A DNA stretch of 64,000 nucleotides from an uncultured Collinsella sp. (GCA_958412345.1 CATYSO010000002.1:1-64000); one strand, 5' to 3'; counted from the first letter of the stretch, positions 42,375-51,480 are shown. The notes: a model not told the origin generated them from the letters alone. Numbers and translations are program-made.

Positions 42375-42851
42375 ATGGCACTCAAACTCGTCGACATCGA
42401 TGACCGCCTGATCCACGGTCAGGTCGCCACCACTTGGATTCCCGACTTCGGCATCGAATCGGCAATCATTGTCTCGGATAAGGTCGCCAACGACCCCGTC
42501 CAGAAGTCCGTCGCCGGCCTCGCCGCCCCCGACATCAAGGTCTCCGTCTTCGGTGTCGAGAAGTTCATTGAGGTCCTCAAGAAGACCGAGCTCAAGAAGG
42601 CCACGATGGTGCTCTTCACCAACCCCATCGACGCCCTCAAGCTGCACGAGAACGGCTTGCCGTTCGACTACCTGAACGTCTCCGGCATGCGCTTCAACGA
42701 GCAGCGTCATCGCCTGCACAAGAACATGTCCGTCACCGCCGAGGAAAAGGCCGCCTTCGAGGAGCTCATTGGCCTCGGCGTCGACTGCTGGATGCAGACC
42801 ACCACGCGCGATTCCAAGGAGCCCGTGTCCGAGCTCCTCAAGAACTACTAA
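42375..42851 (+). CDS. PTS mannose-class EIIB component
   Basis: A 158-residue cytoplasmic EIIB. His14 in DDRLIHGQVATTW is the phosphorylation site of the mannose/sorbose family. ATG 42375 follows AAAGGAGAA. It is separate from EIIA, whereas E. coli ManX fuses the two. Confidence 0.94.
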   Translation: MALKLVDIDDRLIHGQVATTWIPDFGIESAIIVSDKVANDPVQKSVAGLAAPDIKVSVFGVEKFIEVLKKTELKKATMVLFTNPIDALKLHENGLPFDYLNVSGMRFNEQRHRLHKNMSVTAEEKAAFEELIGLGVDCWMQTTTRDSKEPVSELLKNY

Positions 42852-42931
42852 GTAAGTAACCATCTCCGGGCATGTGAACCCGGGGCGTGCCCATCGGAGG
42901 GAACGATGGGCGAATAGGGAAGGAGAGGCTT

Positions 42932-43741
42932 ATGCTTCAGGCACTTCTGCTCGCCATCTGGGCGGGTCTGTGCACTTGGGACCAGTTCGGTCCCCACCTG
43001 GGCTTCCGCAAGCCCCTGCTGGCATCCGTCGGCGTCGGCATCATCCTCGGTGACATGACGACCGCCATCATGATCGGCGCGACCATGGAGCTCATGTGGC
43101 TCGGCGTCAACAACATCGGCGCTTATGTTCCGCCGGATGTCATCTCCGGCACCATCGTCGGTGCCGCCCTGGGCATCATGGGTTCCACCGACACCGCCAG
43201 CGCCATCGCCCTGGCAGTCGCCATCGGCATCCCCACCGCCACCTTGGTTCAGCAGCTGAACATCTTGGTCATGACCACTAACGTCTCGCTTGTCCACGGT
43301 GCCGACAAGGCCATCGAGTCCGGTAAGTTCAACGCCGTCAACAAGTTCTTCTGGACCGGCGCCCTGTGCTTCTTCCTGACCCGCGCCGTTCCCGTCTTCA
43401 TCGCCACGGGCATCGGCTCCTTCGTGATCGAGGACATCATGGCCTTCCTGCAGAACCAGGTTCCGTGGGTCCTCACCGGCTTCTCCACCGCCGGTGGCAT
43501 GATGCCCGCCGTCGGTCTGGCCATGCTCCTCACCATGATGATGAAGAAGAACATGTGGATCTTCCTGCTGCTCGGCTTTATCATGGCCGCCTTCCTCAAC
43601 GTCCCGACCGTGGGCATCGCGCTCGCCGCTTGCGCCGCCGCCGGCGTGTGGGACGTCATTACCGAGGGCCAGAAGAATCAACCCGCCCCTGCCGCCGCCT
43701 CTGCCGCCGGCTCCGATGATGACGAGGAGTACGATCTCTAA
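42932..43741 (+). CDS. PTS mannose-class EIIC component
   Basis: A 269-residue membrane component with about seven hydrophobic segments. GATMELMWLGVNNIGAYVPPD and the N-terminal LLLAIWAGLCTWDQFGPHLGF are typical of mannose/sorbose EIIC. ATG 42932 follows AGGAGAGG. It ends in an acidic tail, and its stop overlaps the EIID ATG by one base. Confidence 0.93.
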   Translation: MLQALLLAIWAGLCTWDQFGPHLGFRKPLLASVGVGIILGDMTTAIMIGATMELMWLGVNNIGAYVPPDVISGTIVGAALGIMGSTDTASAIALAVAIGIPTATLVQQLNILVMTTNVSLVHGADKAIESGKFNAVNKFFWTGALCFFLTRAVPVFIATGIGSFVIEDIMAFLQNQVPWVLTGFSTAGGMMPAVGLAMLLTMMMKKNMWIFLLLGFIMAAFLNVPTVGIALAACAAAGVWDVITEGQKNQPAPAAASAAGSDDDEEYDL

Positions 43742-44571
43742 TGGGTAAGATCTCCAACTCCACCCTGAACAAGGTCCTGCTGCGCACCCAGGGTTGCCAA
43801 TTCGCGCACAACTACGAGCGCATGCAGTCGCTGTCCCTGACCTACTGCTTTGCCCCTGTCCTCGAGGAGCTCTACAAGGACGCCCCCAAGGAGGAGCGCG
43901 TTAACGCCATGAAGCGCCACCTCGAGTACTTCAACACCCACCCGCTCGCGATCCCCTTCATCCTTGGCATCACCGCCGCCCTGGAGGAGACCACGGATGA
44001 GGATCAGAAGGACACCGTCGTCGGCATCAAGACCTCCCTCATGGGTCCCTTCGCCGGCCTTGGTGACTCCCTGCTGAACCTCACCTGGTTCCCGATCGCC
44101 GGCTCCATCGGCGCATCTATGTGCGTCGACAACGGCTCCATTGTGGGTCCGCTCGTGATGTTCTTGCTCATCAACCTGCTGTACTGGCCGCTGAAGTACT
44201 TCGGCCTGCACAAGGGTTACGAGATGGGCATGGAGCTCGTCGAGAAGGCGGGCGTCCAGGTCTTCGACCGTCTGGGCAACCTCGCCAACGTGCTGGGCGT
44301 CATGGTCACCGGCGGCCTGATCGCCACGACCGTTAAGCTCAAGCTTGCCGTGCAGTTCGCCTTCGGTGAGGGTGACCCGCTGGTGCTCCAGGACCAGCTC
44401 GATAAGGTGTTGCCCTTCCTGCTGCCTGTCGTTCTGACTTTCATCTGCTATCGCCTGCTCAAGAAGGGCCAGGGCAAGAACTCCGCCCAGATCATCATCG
44501 GTCTGATTGTGTTCTCCCTTGTGTTCGCCGCTATCGGTTTCTACTTCCCGGCGTTCAAGATCTTCGCCTAA
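43741..44571 (+). CDS. PTS mannose-class EIID component
   Basis: A 276-residue membrane component found only in the mannose family; EIIC and EIID together form the sugar channel. The N-terminal NYERMQSLSLTYCFAPVL, FFNTHP-like FNTHPLAIPFILG and GIKTSLMGPFAGLGDSL motifs are clear. The stop is followed by a hairpin. Confidence 0.94.
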   Translation: MGKISNSTLNKVLLRTQGCQFAHNYERMQSLSLTYCFAPVLEELYKDAPKEERVNAMKRHLEYFNTHPLAIPFILGITAALEETTDEDQKDTVVGIKTSLMGPFAGLGDSLLNLTWFPIAGSIGASMCVDNGSIVGPLVMFLLINLLYWPLKYFGLHKGYEMGMELVEKAGVQVFDRLGNLANVLGVMVTGGLIATTVKLKLAVQFAFGEGDPLVLQDQLDKVLPFLLPVVLTFICYRLLKKGQGKNSAQIIIGLIVFSLVFAAIGFYFPAFKIFA

Positions 44572-44600
44572 TCGCGAGCTTATCAAAAGGCAAATCGTTT

Positions 44601-44640
44601 GAGGCCCGCGCCCCGCATGCCGGGTGCGGGCCTCGTTGTC
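44601..44640 (+). terminator. Hairpin after the PTS operon
   Basis: GAGGCCCGC and GCGGGCCTC pair around a GC-rich loop, followed by GTTGT. The T tract is weak, so read-through to the sulfatase gene is possible. Confidence 0.5.
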
Positions 44641-44740
44641 TCATGTGCTCTCCATCGTGCGCGATCGGGGTGCGCTCCATTATGCCCATGTGCCTTTGGC
44701 GTATCGCCATCTGGCAAATCCAACTATCGAAAGGATGCCA

Positions 44741-46237
44741 ATGAGAACCGTCCTCGTGCTCATGGATACTCTGCGTCGCGACGTCCTGTCGTGCTACAAC
44801 CCCGCAACCGACGTCCAGACCCCCAATCTCGATGCCTTTGCCGAGCGTTCCTGCGTGTTCGACAACCACTGGATCGGCTCGGCTCCCTGCATGCCTGCCC
44901 GCCGCGACATCCTCACCGGTCGCTACAACTTCCTCGAGCGCCCCTGGGGCCCCATCGAGCCCTTCGATGTGACGCTGCCGGCCTGCCTGCGCGCGAACGG
45001 CAACTTCTGCCACATCACCACCGACCACTGCCACTACCTACGCACCGGTGGCGAGGGCTACCTCCAGGAGTTCAACACCTGGGATTACTACCGCGGCCAG
45101 GAGGGCGACCCGTGGGTCAGCCGCATCGATGAGCCGAATAACATGCCCGAGACCTTCTACGGGCGCGTGCGCGAGCAGTACCAGAAGAACCGTCAGCTCT
45201 GGCCCAACGAAGAGGACATGCCGAGCCCCAAGACCTTCCAGTCCGCCTGCGACTGGATCGACGGCAATGCTGGGGCCGACGACTTCTTCCTTATGGTTGA
45301 GGCCTTCGACCCGCACGAGCCCTTCGATGTGCCCGACAAGTACATGGAGATGTACGGCGGCACTGGCGAGCTCGACCGCGACTACTTCGAGATTCCTGAG
45401 TACAAGCGCGTCTCCGCCACCGACGTCAACAAGGGCGCGGAGGACTACCTGCAGCGCCGCTACAAGGCCCTCGTCACCATGACCGACCGCTGGTTTGGTA
45501 GGCTCATCGACAAGCTCGAGGAGCGCGGGATGCTGGACGATACCATGGTCATGGTCACCACCGACCACGGCTATTTCCTGGGCGAGCGCGACTACATGGG
45601 CAAAAACTACATGCACCTGTATAACGAGCTCGCGCATCTGCCGTTCATTGTGCACTTCCCGGGTAACGCCCGCGCCGGCGAGCATGCCCGCCAGCTCACT
45701 CAGGCAATCGACATCATGCCCACGGTGCTTGAGGCCCACGGCTGCGAGATTCCCGCAGATGTGTGCGGCACCTCCCTCGTGCCGCTCATGACGGATGCTG
45801 ACGCGCCCACGCGTGGCTACGCCCTGTACGGCGTGCACGCCATGACCGTCAACGTCACCGACGGCCGCTACACCTACTTCCGCGCGCCGGTCGCCGGCAA
45901 CCAGCCGTGCTTCGAGTACACCGCACTGCCGCACACCATCCGCAAAAAGATGGGTTCGGACTGCCCGGAGGAGATTGAGTGTGGCCGCTACTTCAAACGC
46001 ACCAAGTACCCGCTGTTCAAGATCCCCTGTAAGAAGCCGGCCCAGATCGAGGGAGCCACGCCGCTCGCCGAGGTCGAGCAGACGATGCTGTTCGACCTTG
46101 AGAGTGACTACGGCCAGGTTAATAATCTCGCCGGCAAGGACGACCACGCCGAACAGCGCATGATTGACCTGCTGCTGCGCGGCCTGGAGGAGCATGAGTC
46201 CCCGGCCGAGCAAAAGGAGCGCCTGGGCTTGGCCTAA
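44741..46237 (+). CDS. Sulfatase 1, Cys-type, no signal peptide
   Basis: A 498-residue type I sulfatase hydrolysing a sulfate ester. The formylglycine motif is C50-M-P-A-R54 (CxPxR), the metal ligands start at MDTLRRD, and TTDHGYFLGERDYMGKN is the second metal site. It begins directly with the core fold at ATG 44741 (GAAAGGA upstream) and has no signal peptide or lipobox, so it should act in the cytoplasm. The substrate is not determined; a sulfated monosaccharide or its phosphate delivered by the adjacent PTS is inferred. It needs the radical-SAM maturase encoded next. Confidence 0.9.
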   Translation: MRTVLVLMDTLRRDVLSCYNPATDVQTPNLDAFAERSCVFDNHWIGSAPCMPARRDILTGRYNFLERPWGPIEPFDVTLPACLRANGNFCHITTDHCHYLRTGGEGYLQEFNTWDYYRGQEGDPWVSRIDEPNNMPETFYGRVREQYQKNRQLWPNEEDMPSPKTFQSACDWIDGNAGADDFFLMVEAFDPHEPFDVPDKYMEMYGGTGELDRDYFEIPEYKRVSATDVNKGAEDYLQRRYKALVTMTDRWFGRLIDKLEERGMLDDTMVMVTTDHGYFLGERDYMGKNYMHLYNELAHLPFIVHFPGNARAGEHARQLTQAIDIMPTVLEAHGCEIPADVCGTSLVPLMTDADAPTRGYALYGVHAMTVNVTDGRYTYFRAPVAGNQPCFEYTALPHTIRKKMGSDCPEEIECGRYFKRTKYPLFKIPCKKPAQIEGATPLAEVEQTMLFDLESDYGQVNNLAGKDDHAEQRMIDLLLRGLEEHESPAEQKERLGLA

Positions 46238-46255
46238 GATTCATGCGGTGATTGT

Positions 46256-46302
46256 GCGGGCCGGATGCGCCGCCTCGGGTAAGGAGGTGGTTTCCGGCCC
46301 GA
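46256..46302 (+). other. Hairpin between sulfatase 1 and the maturase gene
   Basis: GGGCCGGA and TCCGGCCC pair, with CCGCCTC/GAGGTGG inside. No T tract. It may protect the mRNA end or modulate downstream expression. Confidence 0.45.
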
Positions 46303-46340
46303 TGAGTGAGGGCTAGCCTGTGCGAAGGGGGGTATGTGCC

Positions 46341-47441
46341 ATGTGCGCGAAGCATATTGGCTTTTTGATAAAACCGGCATCGAGTGCTTGCAACATGCGG
46401 TGCAGGTACTGCTTTTACTGCGATGTCGCTGCTCATCGCGAGGAGCGGAGCGCCCGCGTCATGGGCGAAGACGTGGCAAGTGCCATCATCGACCGTGCAC
46501 TCGCCGTGGCGAGTGATGCGCACATTTCTTTCGCCTTCCAGGGCGGCGAGCCCACCCTGGCCGGCCTTGACTTCTTCCATTCGTTCGTCGCGCGGGTGGA
46601 GGAGCGCCGTGAGAACCAGCGGGTGAGCTGGGCGTTGCAGACCAACGGCTACCTGATCGAAGAGGAATGGGCCGAGTTCTTCCGCGAGCACGGGTTCCTC
46701 ATCGGAGTCTCGGTTGACGCTTATCGCGACCTGCACGATTCGATGCGTCCCGATGCGCACGGTGCCGCTACGTACGCGCGCGTCATGAGCGGCGTTCGCC
46801 TGCTGCGCGAGCGCGGCGTGGACGTCAACATACTCTCGGTCCTCACCTCGCAGATGGCGGCGCATCCACAGCGCGTCTTCTCCTTCATCAAGCAGGAGAA
46901 GATCACCCATATCCAGTTCATCCCGTGCCTGCCGGGCCTCGACGATGAGCGGGACACGTTCTCGCTCGACCCGCGTGCCTTCTCCTCGTTCTACCGCCGC
47001 TTGTTCGACTTGTGGTGGCGCGAGCTCGGTGCTGGGCGCTATGTGAGCATCTGGCTGTTCGAGAACGTCATGCAGATGGCGCTCGGGCAGTTTCCGTCGC
47101 AGTGCGGTATGCTCGGCCGCTGCGCTCCGCAGTTCGTGGTGGAAAGCGACGGTTCGGTGTATCCGTGCGACTTCTATGCGCTGGATGAGTACCGCGTGGG
47201 CGATATTCGCGTCGATTCCCTTGAGGCAATGGCGACCTGTGAGACCATGCGCATGTTTTTGAACGAGCCGCGTCGCGATTGCGCGCGGTGCGCCGATTGC
47301 CCCTTTGAGGGCATTTGCCATCGCAACTGCAAGCGCCTGAACATCGCCTATTACGATGCGGGCTACTGCGGGCTGCGTGAGTTTTTGGAGTACGCCTATC
47401 CCGGCCTGCAGCGCGTGGCTCGCATGTTCACGCGGCGCTGA
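46341..47441 (+). CDS. Anaerobic sulfatase-maturating enzyme, radical SAM/SPASM
   Basis: A 366-residue enzyme that oxidises the sulfatase Cys to formylglycine without oxygen. The radical SAM cluster motif is C17-x3-C21-x2-C24 (SSACNMRCRYCFYC), followed by FAFQGGEPTLAG and LQTNGYL. The SPASM region has Cys in CGMLGRCAPQF, VYPCDFYAL (with the Asp proposed as catalytic base) and CARCADCPFEGICHRNC. ATG 46341 follows GAAGGGGGG; the GTG at 46320 is upstream of that site. It stands between its two presumed substrates. Confidence 0.93.
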   Translation: MCAKHIGFLIKPASSACNMRCRYCFYCDVAAHREERSARVMGEDVASAIIDRALAVASDAHISFAFQGGEPTLAGLDFFHSFVARVEERRENQRVSWALQTNGYLIEEEWAEFFREHGFLIGVSVDAYRDLHDSMRPDAHGAATYARVMSGVRLLRERGVDVNILSVLTSQMAAHPQRVFSFIKQEKITHIQFIPCLPGLDDERDTFSLDPRAFSSFYRRLFDLWWRELGAGRYVSIWLFENVMQMALGQFPSQCGMLGRCAPQFVVESDGSVYPCDFYALDEYRVGDIRVDSLEAMATCETMRMFLNEPRRDCARCADCPFEGICHRNCKRLNIAYYDAGYCGLREFLEYAYPGLQRVARMFTRR

Positions 47442-47542
47442 TCCTGCCCGGGTTTTGCCTCGTCGTAGTTGTGTGGGGCTCTGCGCCCCTCCCGCCTTGA
47501 CCACTCAATCTTCATCCCGTTCCCGTGAGTTTGGAGTTCCCT

Positions 47543-49027
47543 ATGCCCCAGCAACCCAACGTTCTCCTTATCATGTGCGACCAGATGCGCGGCGACTGCC
47601 TGGGTATCGACGGCCATCCGGACGTGCAGACGCCCTACTTGGACACGCTCGCCGCCGACGGCATGCTGTTCGAGAACGCCTACTCCGCCTGCCCGAGTTG
47701 CATCCCGGCGCGCGCCGCCCTCTTTTGCGGCAAGACGCCCGCGGGCACGGGCCGCGTGGGTTACCAGGACGGTATCGCGTGGGAGTACGACCATATGCTC
47801 GCGCAGGAGATGCGCGACGGCGGCTACCAGACCGCCGTGGTAGGCAAGATGCACGTGCATCCGCCGCGTTTGGGCTGCGGCTTCGAGCACATGCGCCTGC
47901 ATGACGGCTACATCGGCCACTACCGCAAGGCGAACCTGCCGTACTGGATGCACCAGAACGTCTCCGACGACTACATGCGCTTCCTCAAAAATGAACTGGG
48001 CGAATTCGCCGACGTGAACGGTTCGGGCGTTGAGAACAACTCCTGGATCACCCATCCCTGGGCCTACGAGGAGCGCCTGCACCCCACCAACTGGGTGGTG
48101 GACGAGTCCATCCGCTTTTTGGAGACCCGCGATCGCACGCGCCCGTTCTTCCTCATGACGAGCTTCGTGCGGCCCCACCCGCCCTTCGACGCGCCGCAGA
48201 CCTACTTCGATCTGTACCGCGACATGGAGCTGCGCGCGCCTGCCGCTGGCGATTGGGATGACGCCGATGCCACCGAGCGCGATGGCATGATCTTGGACAG
48301 CGTGCACGGCTGCCGCGACGCCGAGCTGCGCCGCGAGGCCATGGCGGGCTATTATGCCTGCATCACACATATGGACCACCAGATCGGCCGGCTCATCACG
48401 GCGCTCGAGAACGACGAGACCTACCACGACACCGTGATCGTGTTCTGCTCCGACCACGGCGAGATGCTCTTTGACCACAGTCTCTTTCGCAAGGTGTTGC
48501 CCTACGAGGGCTCCGCGCGCATCCCCTTCATCGTGCACGTGGGCAAAAACGTCGATGTGCCGGGCGGCGAGCGCGTTCGCGGCGTGAGCGAGAGCACGGT
48601 GGAACTCATGGACCTTATGCCCACCATCCTCGAGGCGTGCGACCTGCCCGTGCCCGAGGGCGTGGAGGGCGCCTCGCTCATGGGCGAGCTTACCGGCGCC
48701 GCGCCGCTGAACCGTGCATACCTGCACGGCGAGCACAGCGGCAGCCGCGAGCAGTCCAACCAGTGGATCGTGACCCCGCATGACAAGTACATCTGGTTCA
48801 CACGGACCGGGGTGGAGCAGTATTTCGACCTGGACGCCGATCCGCGTGAGGAGCACGACCTCATCGACGCTCCGGAGCGCGCCGCGCGCATCGCCGTGCT
48901 CCGTGCCTGCCTGATTGAGGAGCTCGCTGGTCGCGAAGAGGGATATGTTCGTGACGGCGAGTTGGTGGCGGGACGTGCGCCCGCCGTTATGCTTGAGCGC
49001 CCCCGGCCCTCGCGCCTCCAACGTTAA
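47543..49027 (+). CDS. Sulfatase 2, Cys-type, no signal peptide
   Basis: A 494-residue type I sulfatase. The modification motif is C53-I-P-A-R57, with metal-binding MCDQMRGD near the N terminus and FCSDHGEMLFDHSLFRK as the second site. It belongs to a different branch from sulfatase 1 (the region after the CxPxR motif is unlike), suggesting a second position of sulfation. There is no signal peptide. ATG 47543 follows GGAG; GTG 47525 is an alternative start. Confidence 0.9.
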   Translation: MPQQPNVLLIMCDQMRGDCLGIDGHPDVQTPYLDTLAADGMLFENAYSACPSCIPARAALFCGKTPAGTGRVGYQDGIAWEYDHMLAQEMRDGGYQTAVVGKMHVHPPRLGCGFEHMRLHDGYIGHYRKANLPYWMHQNVSDDYMRFLKNELGEFADVNGSGVENNSWITHPWAYEERLHPTNWVVDESIRFLETRDRTRPFFLMTSFVRPHPPFDAPQTYFDLYRDMELRAPAAGDWDDADATERDGMILDSVHGCRDAELRREAMAGYYACITHMDHQIGRLITALENDETYHDTVIVFCSDHGEMLFDHSLFRKVLPYEGSARIPFIVHVGKNVDVPGGERVRGVSESTVELMDLMPTILEACDLPVPEGVEGASLMGELTGAAPLNRAYLHGEHSGSREQSNQWIVTPHDKYIWFTRTGVEQYFDLDADPREEHDLIDAPERAARIAVLRACLIEELAGREEGYVRDGELVAGRAPAVMLERPRPSRLQR

Positions 49028-49042
49028 GAGAAAGGCCTATCC

Positions 49043-49654
49043 ATGGATATGAAGACGATCGGCATTGTGGTCGTAGTGGTTGCGGTCGGGTTCACCATTT
49101 ACATGGAGGTCCAAAAGCGCACAACCTTCGCCAAGCTCGAGGCGTATCTGCGCGAGGGCGACCTCAACAACTACCTCAAGGTCCTGAACCGCCCGCTCAC
49201 TAGCGTGCTGTACCCCAAGTACAACGTGCTTTTCATGCGCTTGAACGCAGCTCTTGCCATGGATGACGTCGAGGCATCCGAGCGCATCATCCGCGAGATG
49301 GGTTCGCTCAAGATGAGCGAGGAGCAGACACTCGCGCTGGCGGCAAAGGCGTTCTCCTTCTACGTGGAGATCGGGGATGAGCCCCACGCACGCGAGGTGC
49401 TCTCCTACCTCGAGGAGCACGGTGATCGCGAGGCTGCGCGTGCCGACCGTCGCACCTATGACGTCTTCCTCAAGGGCTCGTATGCCTATATCGACGAGAT
49501 GGAGCGCGCGTTGTCGGAGGCGGCTGGCATGGAAGAGGCCCTGCTCTGCCAGATGCTCTCGGTTCAGTACGAGAACAAGGGTGACGAGGGGCGCGCCGCG
49601 TCCTATTGCGAGCGCGCTGAGCGGACGCTCGCAGCAGCCATGCCTGACAAGTAG
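49043..49654 (+). CDS. Small membrane-anchored helical-repeat protein, unknown function
   Basis: 203 residues. One N-terminal membrane segment (IGIVVVVVAVGFTIYMEV, residues 6-23) is followed by an all-helical domain whose helices pair in a TPR-like way (KLEAYLREGDLNNYLKVLNR, then NVLFMRLNAALAMDD and more). Probably a scaffold or chaperone-like protein on the cytoplasmic face. It starts 16 bases after the sulfatase 2 stop, so it belongs to that operon. I do not recognise the family. Confidence 0.6.
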   Translation: MDMKTIGIVVVVVAVGFTIYMEVQKRTTFAKLEAYLREGDLNNYLKVLNRPLTSVLYPKYNVLFMRLNAALAMDDVEASERIIREMGSLKMSEEQTLALAAKAFSFYVEIGDEPHAREVLSYLEEHGDREAARADRRTYDVFLKGSYAYIDEMERALSEAAGMEEALLCQMLSVQYENKGDEGRAASYCERAERTLAAAMPDK

Positions 49655-49674
49655 GGAAGAGTCTAGGCGTTTCA

Positions 49675-49924
49675 TATGCTAGCAATCGTATTCGCCATTG
49701 CGTTTTTCGCCTCTACCATCAGTGCCATCTGCGGTGTCGGCGGGGCATCATCATTAAGCCCGTGATGGACGCCGTGGGTGTCGCCGACGTGGCGACCATC
49801 AACTTCCTGTCCGGATGCACCGCGAGGACAACATCGGGCACTTCGCCATGAGCGTTTCCACCGCGCTGCTGCTCGACGTCGTCTACGCGTGCATCTTCAA
49901 CCAGGATTACTTCGCTAACTACTA
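49675..49924 (+). pseudogene. Broken TauE/SafE-like gene remnant
   Basis: From ATG 49678 the frame reads an N-terminal membrane segment then CGVGG. After a one-base frameshift the next frame gives IIIKPVMDAVGVADVATINFLSG, matching the first 50 residues of the intact TauE/SafE protein at 50156 (GIGGGVIIKPVVDAMNV). The sequence then jumps to an unrelated membrane-protein-like tail ending NQDYFANY and a stop at 49922-49924. So this is a decayed, internally deleted copy. Confidence 0.7.
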
Positions 49925-50155
49925 GCGGCGTGTCGAGACGGTGCGCGGGCCATTGATGGACTCGGCAGGCAGATTGGCGGGGACGCCTAGCCCTTGGCGC
50001 AACGGTGCTCCGCATGAGCGGCGTAAATAGGGACATATCGCGCAGCAGCGTTCGAGATATGTAAAAGTCCACAACCATACGCTGCGGTTTTGAATGATAC
50101 GAACGCTTGCAATTCGTTGCATAGGGTGTTGCTCGATCGATAGGAGCTTGTTCGG

Positions 50156-50953
50156 ATGGGTCCTCAATACATCTTGGTCTTCGCGGTATGCTTCCTGGCG
50201 TCGCTTCTGGGGCCGCTCTGTGGCATCGGCGGCGGCGTGATCATCAAGCCCGTGGTCGACGCGATGAACGTCATGAGCGTGAGCACGGTGAGCTTCCTCT
50301 CGAGCATGTCGGTGCTCATCATGTCGCTCTCCACGCTCGCGCAGAACGCGGCGAGCGGGCAGTCTGATATCGACGCGCGGGCGATGTCGCCCATCGCCGT
50401 CAGCTCCGCGGTGGGCGGCGTGATCGGCAAGATGTTGTTCAACCGGCTGGGGTCCGTGTTCCCCGACGCCGAGCTCGTCGGCGCGGTCCAGGCCGCCGTG
50501 CTCATCGTGCTCGCCGTCCTCGTGCTGGCCTACACGCTCAACAAGGCGCGCATCAAGGGCCTCAAGCTCGAGAATGCGTGGGCGCAGGCGCTCATAGGGT
50601 TCTGCGCCGGGGCGTGCTGGTCCTTCCTCGGCATCGGCGGCGGCCCCTTCAACCTGGCCATCCTCGTCTTCTTCTTCGCCATGGAGAGCAAGCCCGCCGC
50701 GCAGGCGTCGCTGTTCATCATCGCGTTCTCGCAGACGGCGAGCCTCATCTACACGCTGGCCACGGGCAGCGTGCCCGCGTTCCTCCCCGTGGTCCTGCTG
50801 GGCATGGCGGCGATGGCGGTGCTTGGGTCGGTCGTGGGGCGCCGCCTGCTGCGCCGGATGGACTCGGCGGCGGTCGATAAGCTCTACGTGTTCGCCCTCG
50901 TGCTCATCATCGTGATCTGCACGTACAATTTCATCCGGTTCTCGGTGCTCTAG
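50156..50953 (+). CDS. TauE/SafE family sulfur-oxyanion or sulfonate exporter
   Basis: A 265-residue membrane protein with about eight hydrophobic segments and the duplicated motif of the family: GPLCGIGGGVIIKPVVDAM in the first half and FLGIGGGPFNLAIL in the second. Members export sulfite, sulfoacetate or related anions. Next to two cytoplasmic sulfatases it may dispose of released sulfate or sulfite, which is inferred from context. ATG 50156. A broken relative lies directly upstream. Confidence 0.85.
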   Translation: MGPQYILVFAVCFLASLLGPLCGIGGGVIIKPVVDAMNVMSVSTVSFLSSMSVLIMSLSTLAQNAASGQSDIDARAMSPIAVSSAVGGVIGKMLFNRLGSVFPDAELVGAVQAAVLIVLAVLVLAYTLNKARIKGLKLENAWAQALIGFCAGACWSFLGIGGGPFNLAILVFFFAMESKPAAQASLFIIAFSQTASLIYTLATGSVPAFLPVVLLGMAAMAVLGSVVGRRLLRRMDSAAVDKLYVFALVLIIVICTYNFIRFSVL

Positions 50954-51047
50954 TTCTTCGCCCCGAAACGGGATGCCGCGATAATGGAGCTGGAACGCGG
51001 GCCTTCCTCTTCTGCCTTGAGGAGGTCGCCGTGTCCCGCTCGTCTCA

Positions 51048-51236
51048 TGAGCGCCGATGGTGTTGAAGTCCTCTTGGCAATAAGTCGCGGCAGCGTCAGC
51101 CGCCAATTCAAAAAAGCCACAGGCGGAAGGCAAACCGCTTCAAAGCAAATTCACCCTCCAACAAATAGTGGATCCCCAACAAAGTCTTTAGCCTGAGCGA
51201 GCAGAGTTAAGCAGGCGTCAACGTGTCGTCTCCCAA
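51048..51236 (+). pseudogene. Decayed copy of the histidine phosphatase 3' end (right direct repeat)
   Basis: In one frame MSADGVEVLLAISRGSVSRQF matches MGAKGIETLLAVSHGSASRQF of the gene at 39025. After an internal deletion and frameshift KFTLQQIVDPQQSL and a stop match its exact C terminus KFTLQQIIDPQQSL. The spacer after the stop also matches 39646-39688 almost base for base. The copy lacks the first two thirds of the gene and has a His to Arg change in the second catalytic motif. Confidence 0.85.
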
Positions 51237-51344
51237 GCCCGGCAGAGCAGCAACCTTAATATATTTCGCCGCCGCTCTGCCGGCCCCAGGCGACTCCGCG
51301 CACTTTACCTGCGTAAACAATGTGAGTGAAATATGAATCTCGAT

Positions 51345-51369
51345 GGATACGCCCGCAGCCGTGTATACT
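51345..51369 (+). promoter_or_regulatory. Promoter-like 24-mer upstream of rplC
   Basis: GGATACGCCCGCAGCCGTGT continuing into ATACT gives a good -10 (TATACT, 51364-51369). The 24-mer recurs with three changes upstream of rplB (53210-53233). TGGATA lies only 14 bases upstream of the -10, short for a -35. Confidence 0.5.
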
Positions 51370-51480
51370 AAACAGCTGTGTGAAACCAGGGGAGTATTCT
51401 GGCTGGACAAAATGCCTGCTTAATAGGGTTGTCAGGTAGTCCGGGCGAAATACAAGGCTGGGGAGCACGTCGTGTAAGTA

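Noticed and set aside
50984..51196. 70-codon open frame as a new gene
   Set aside because: Its second half is the frameshifted remnant of the histidine phosphatase, so it is treated as a pseudogene.
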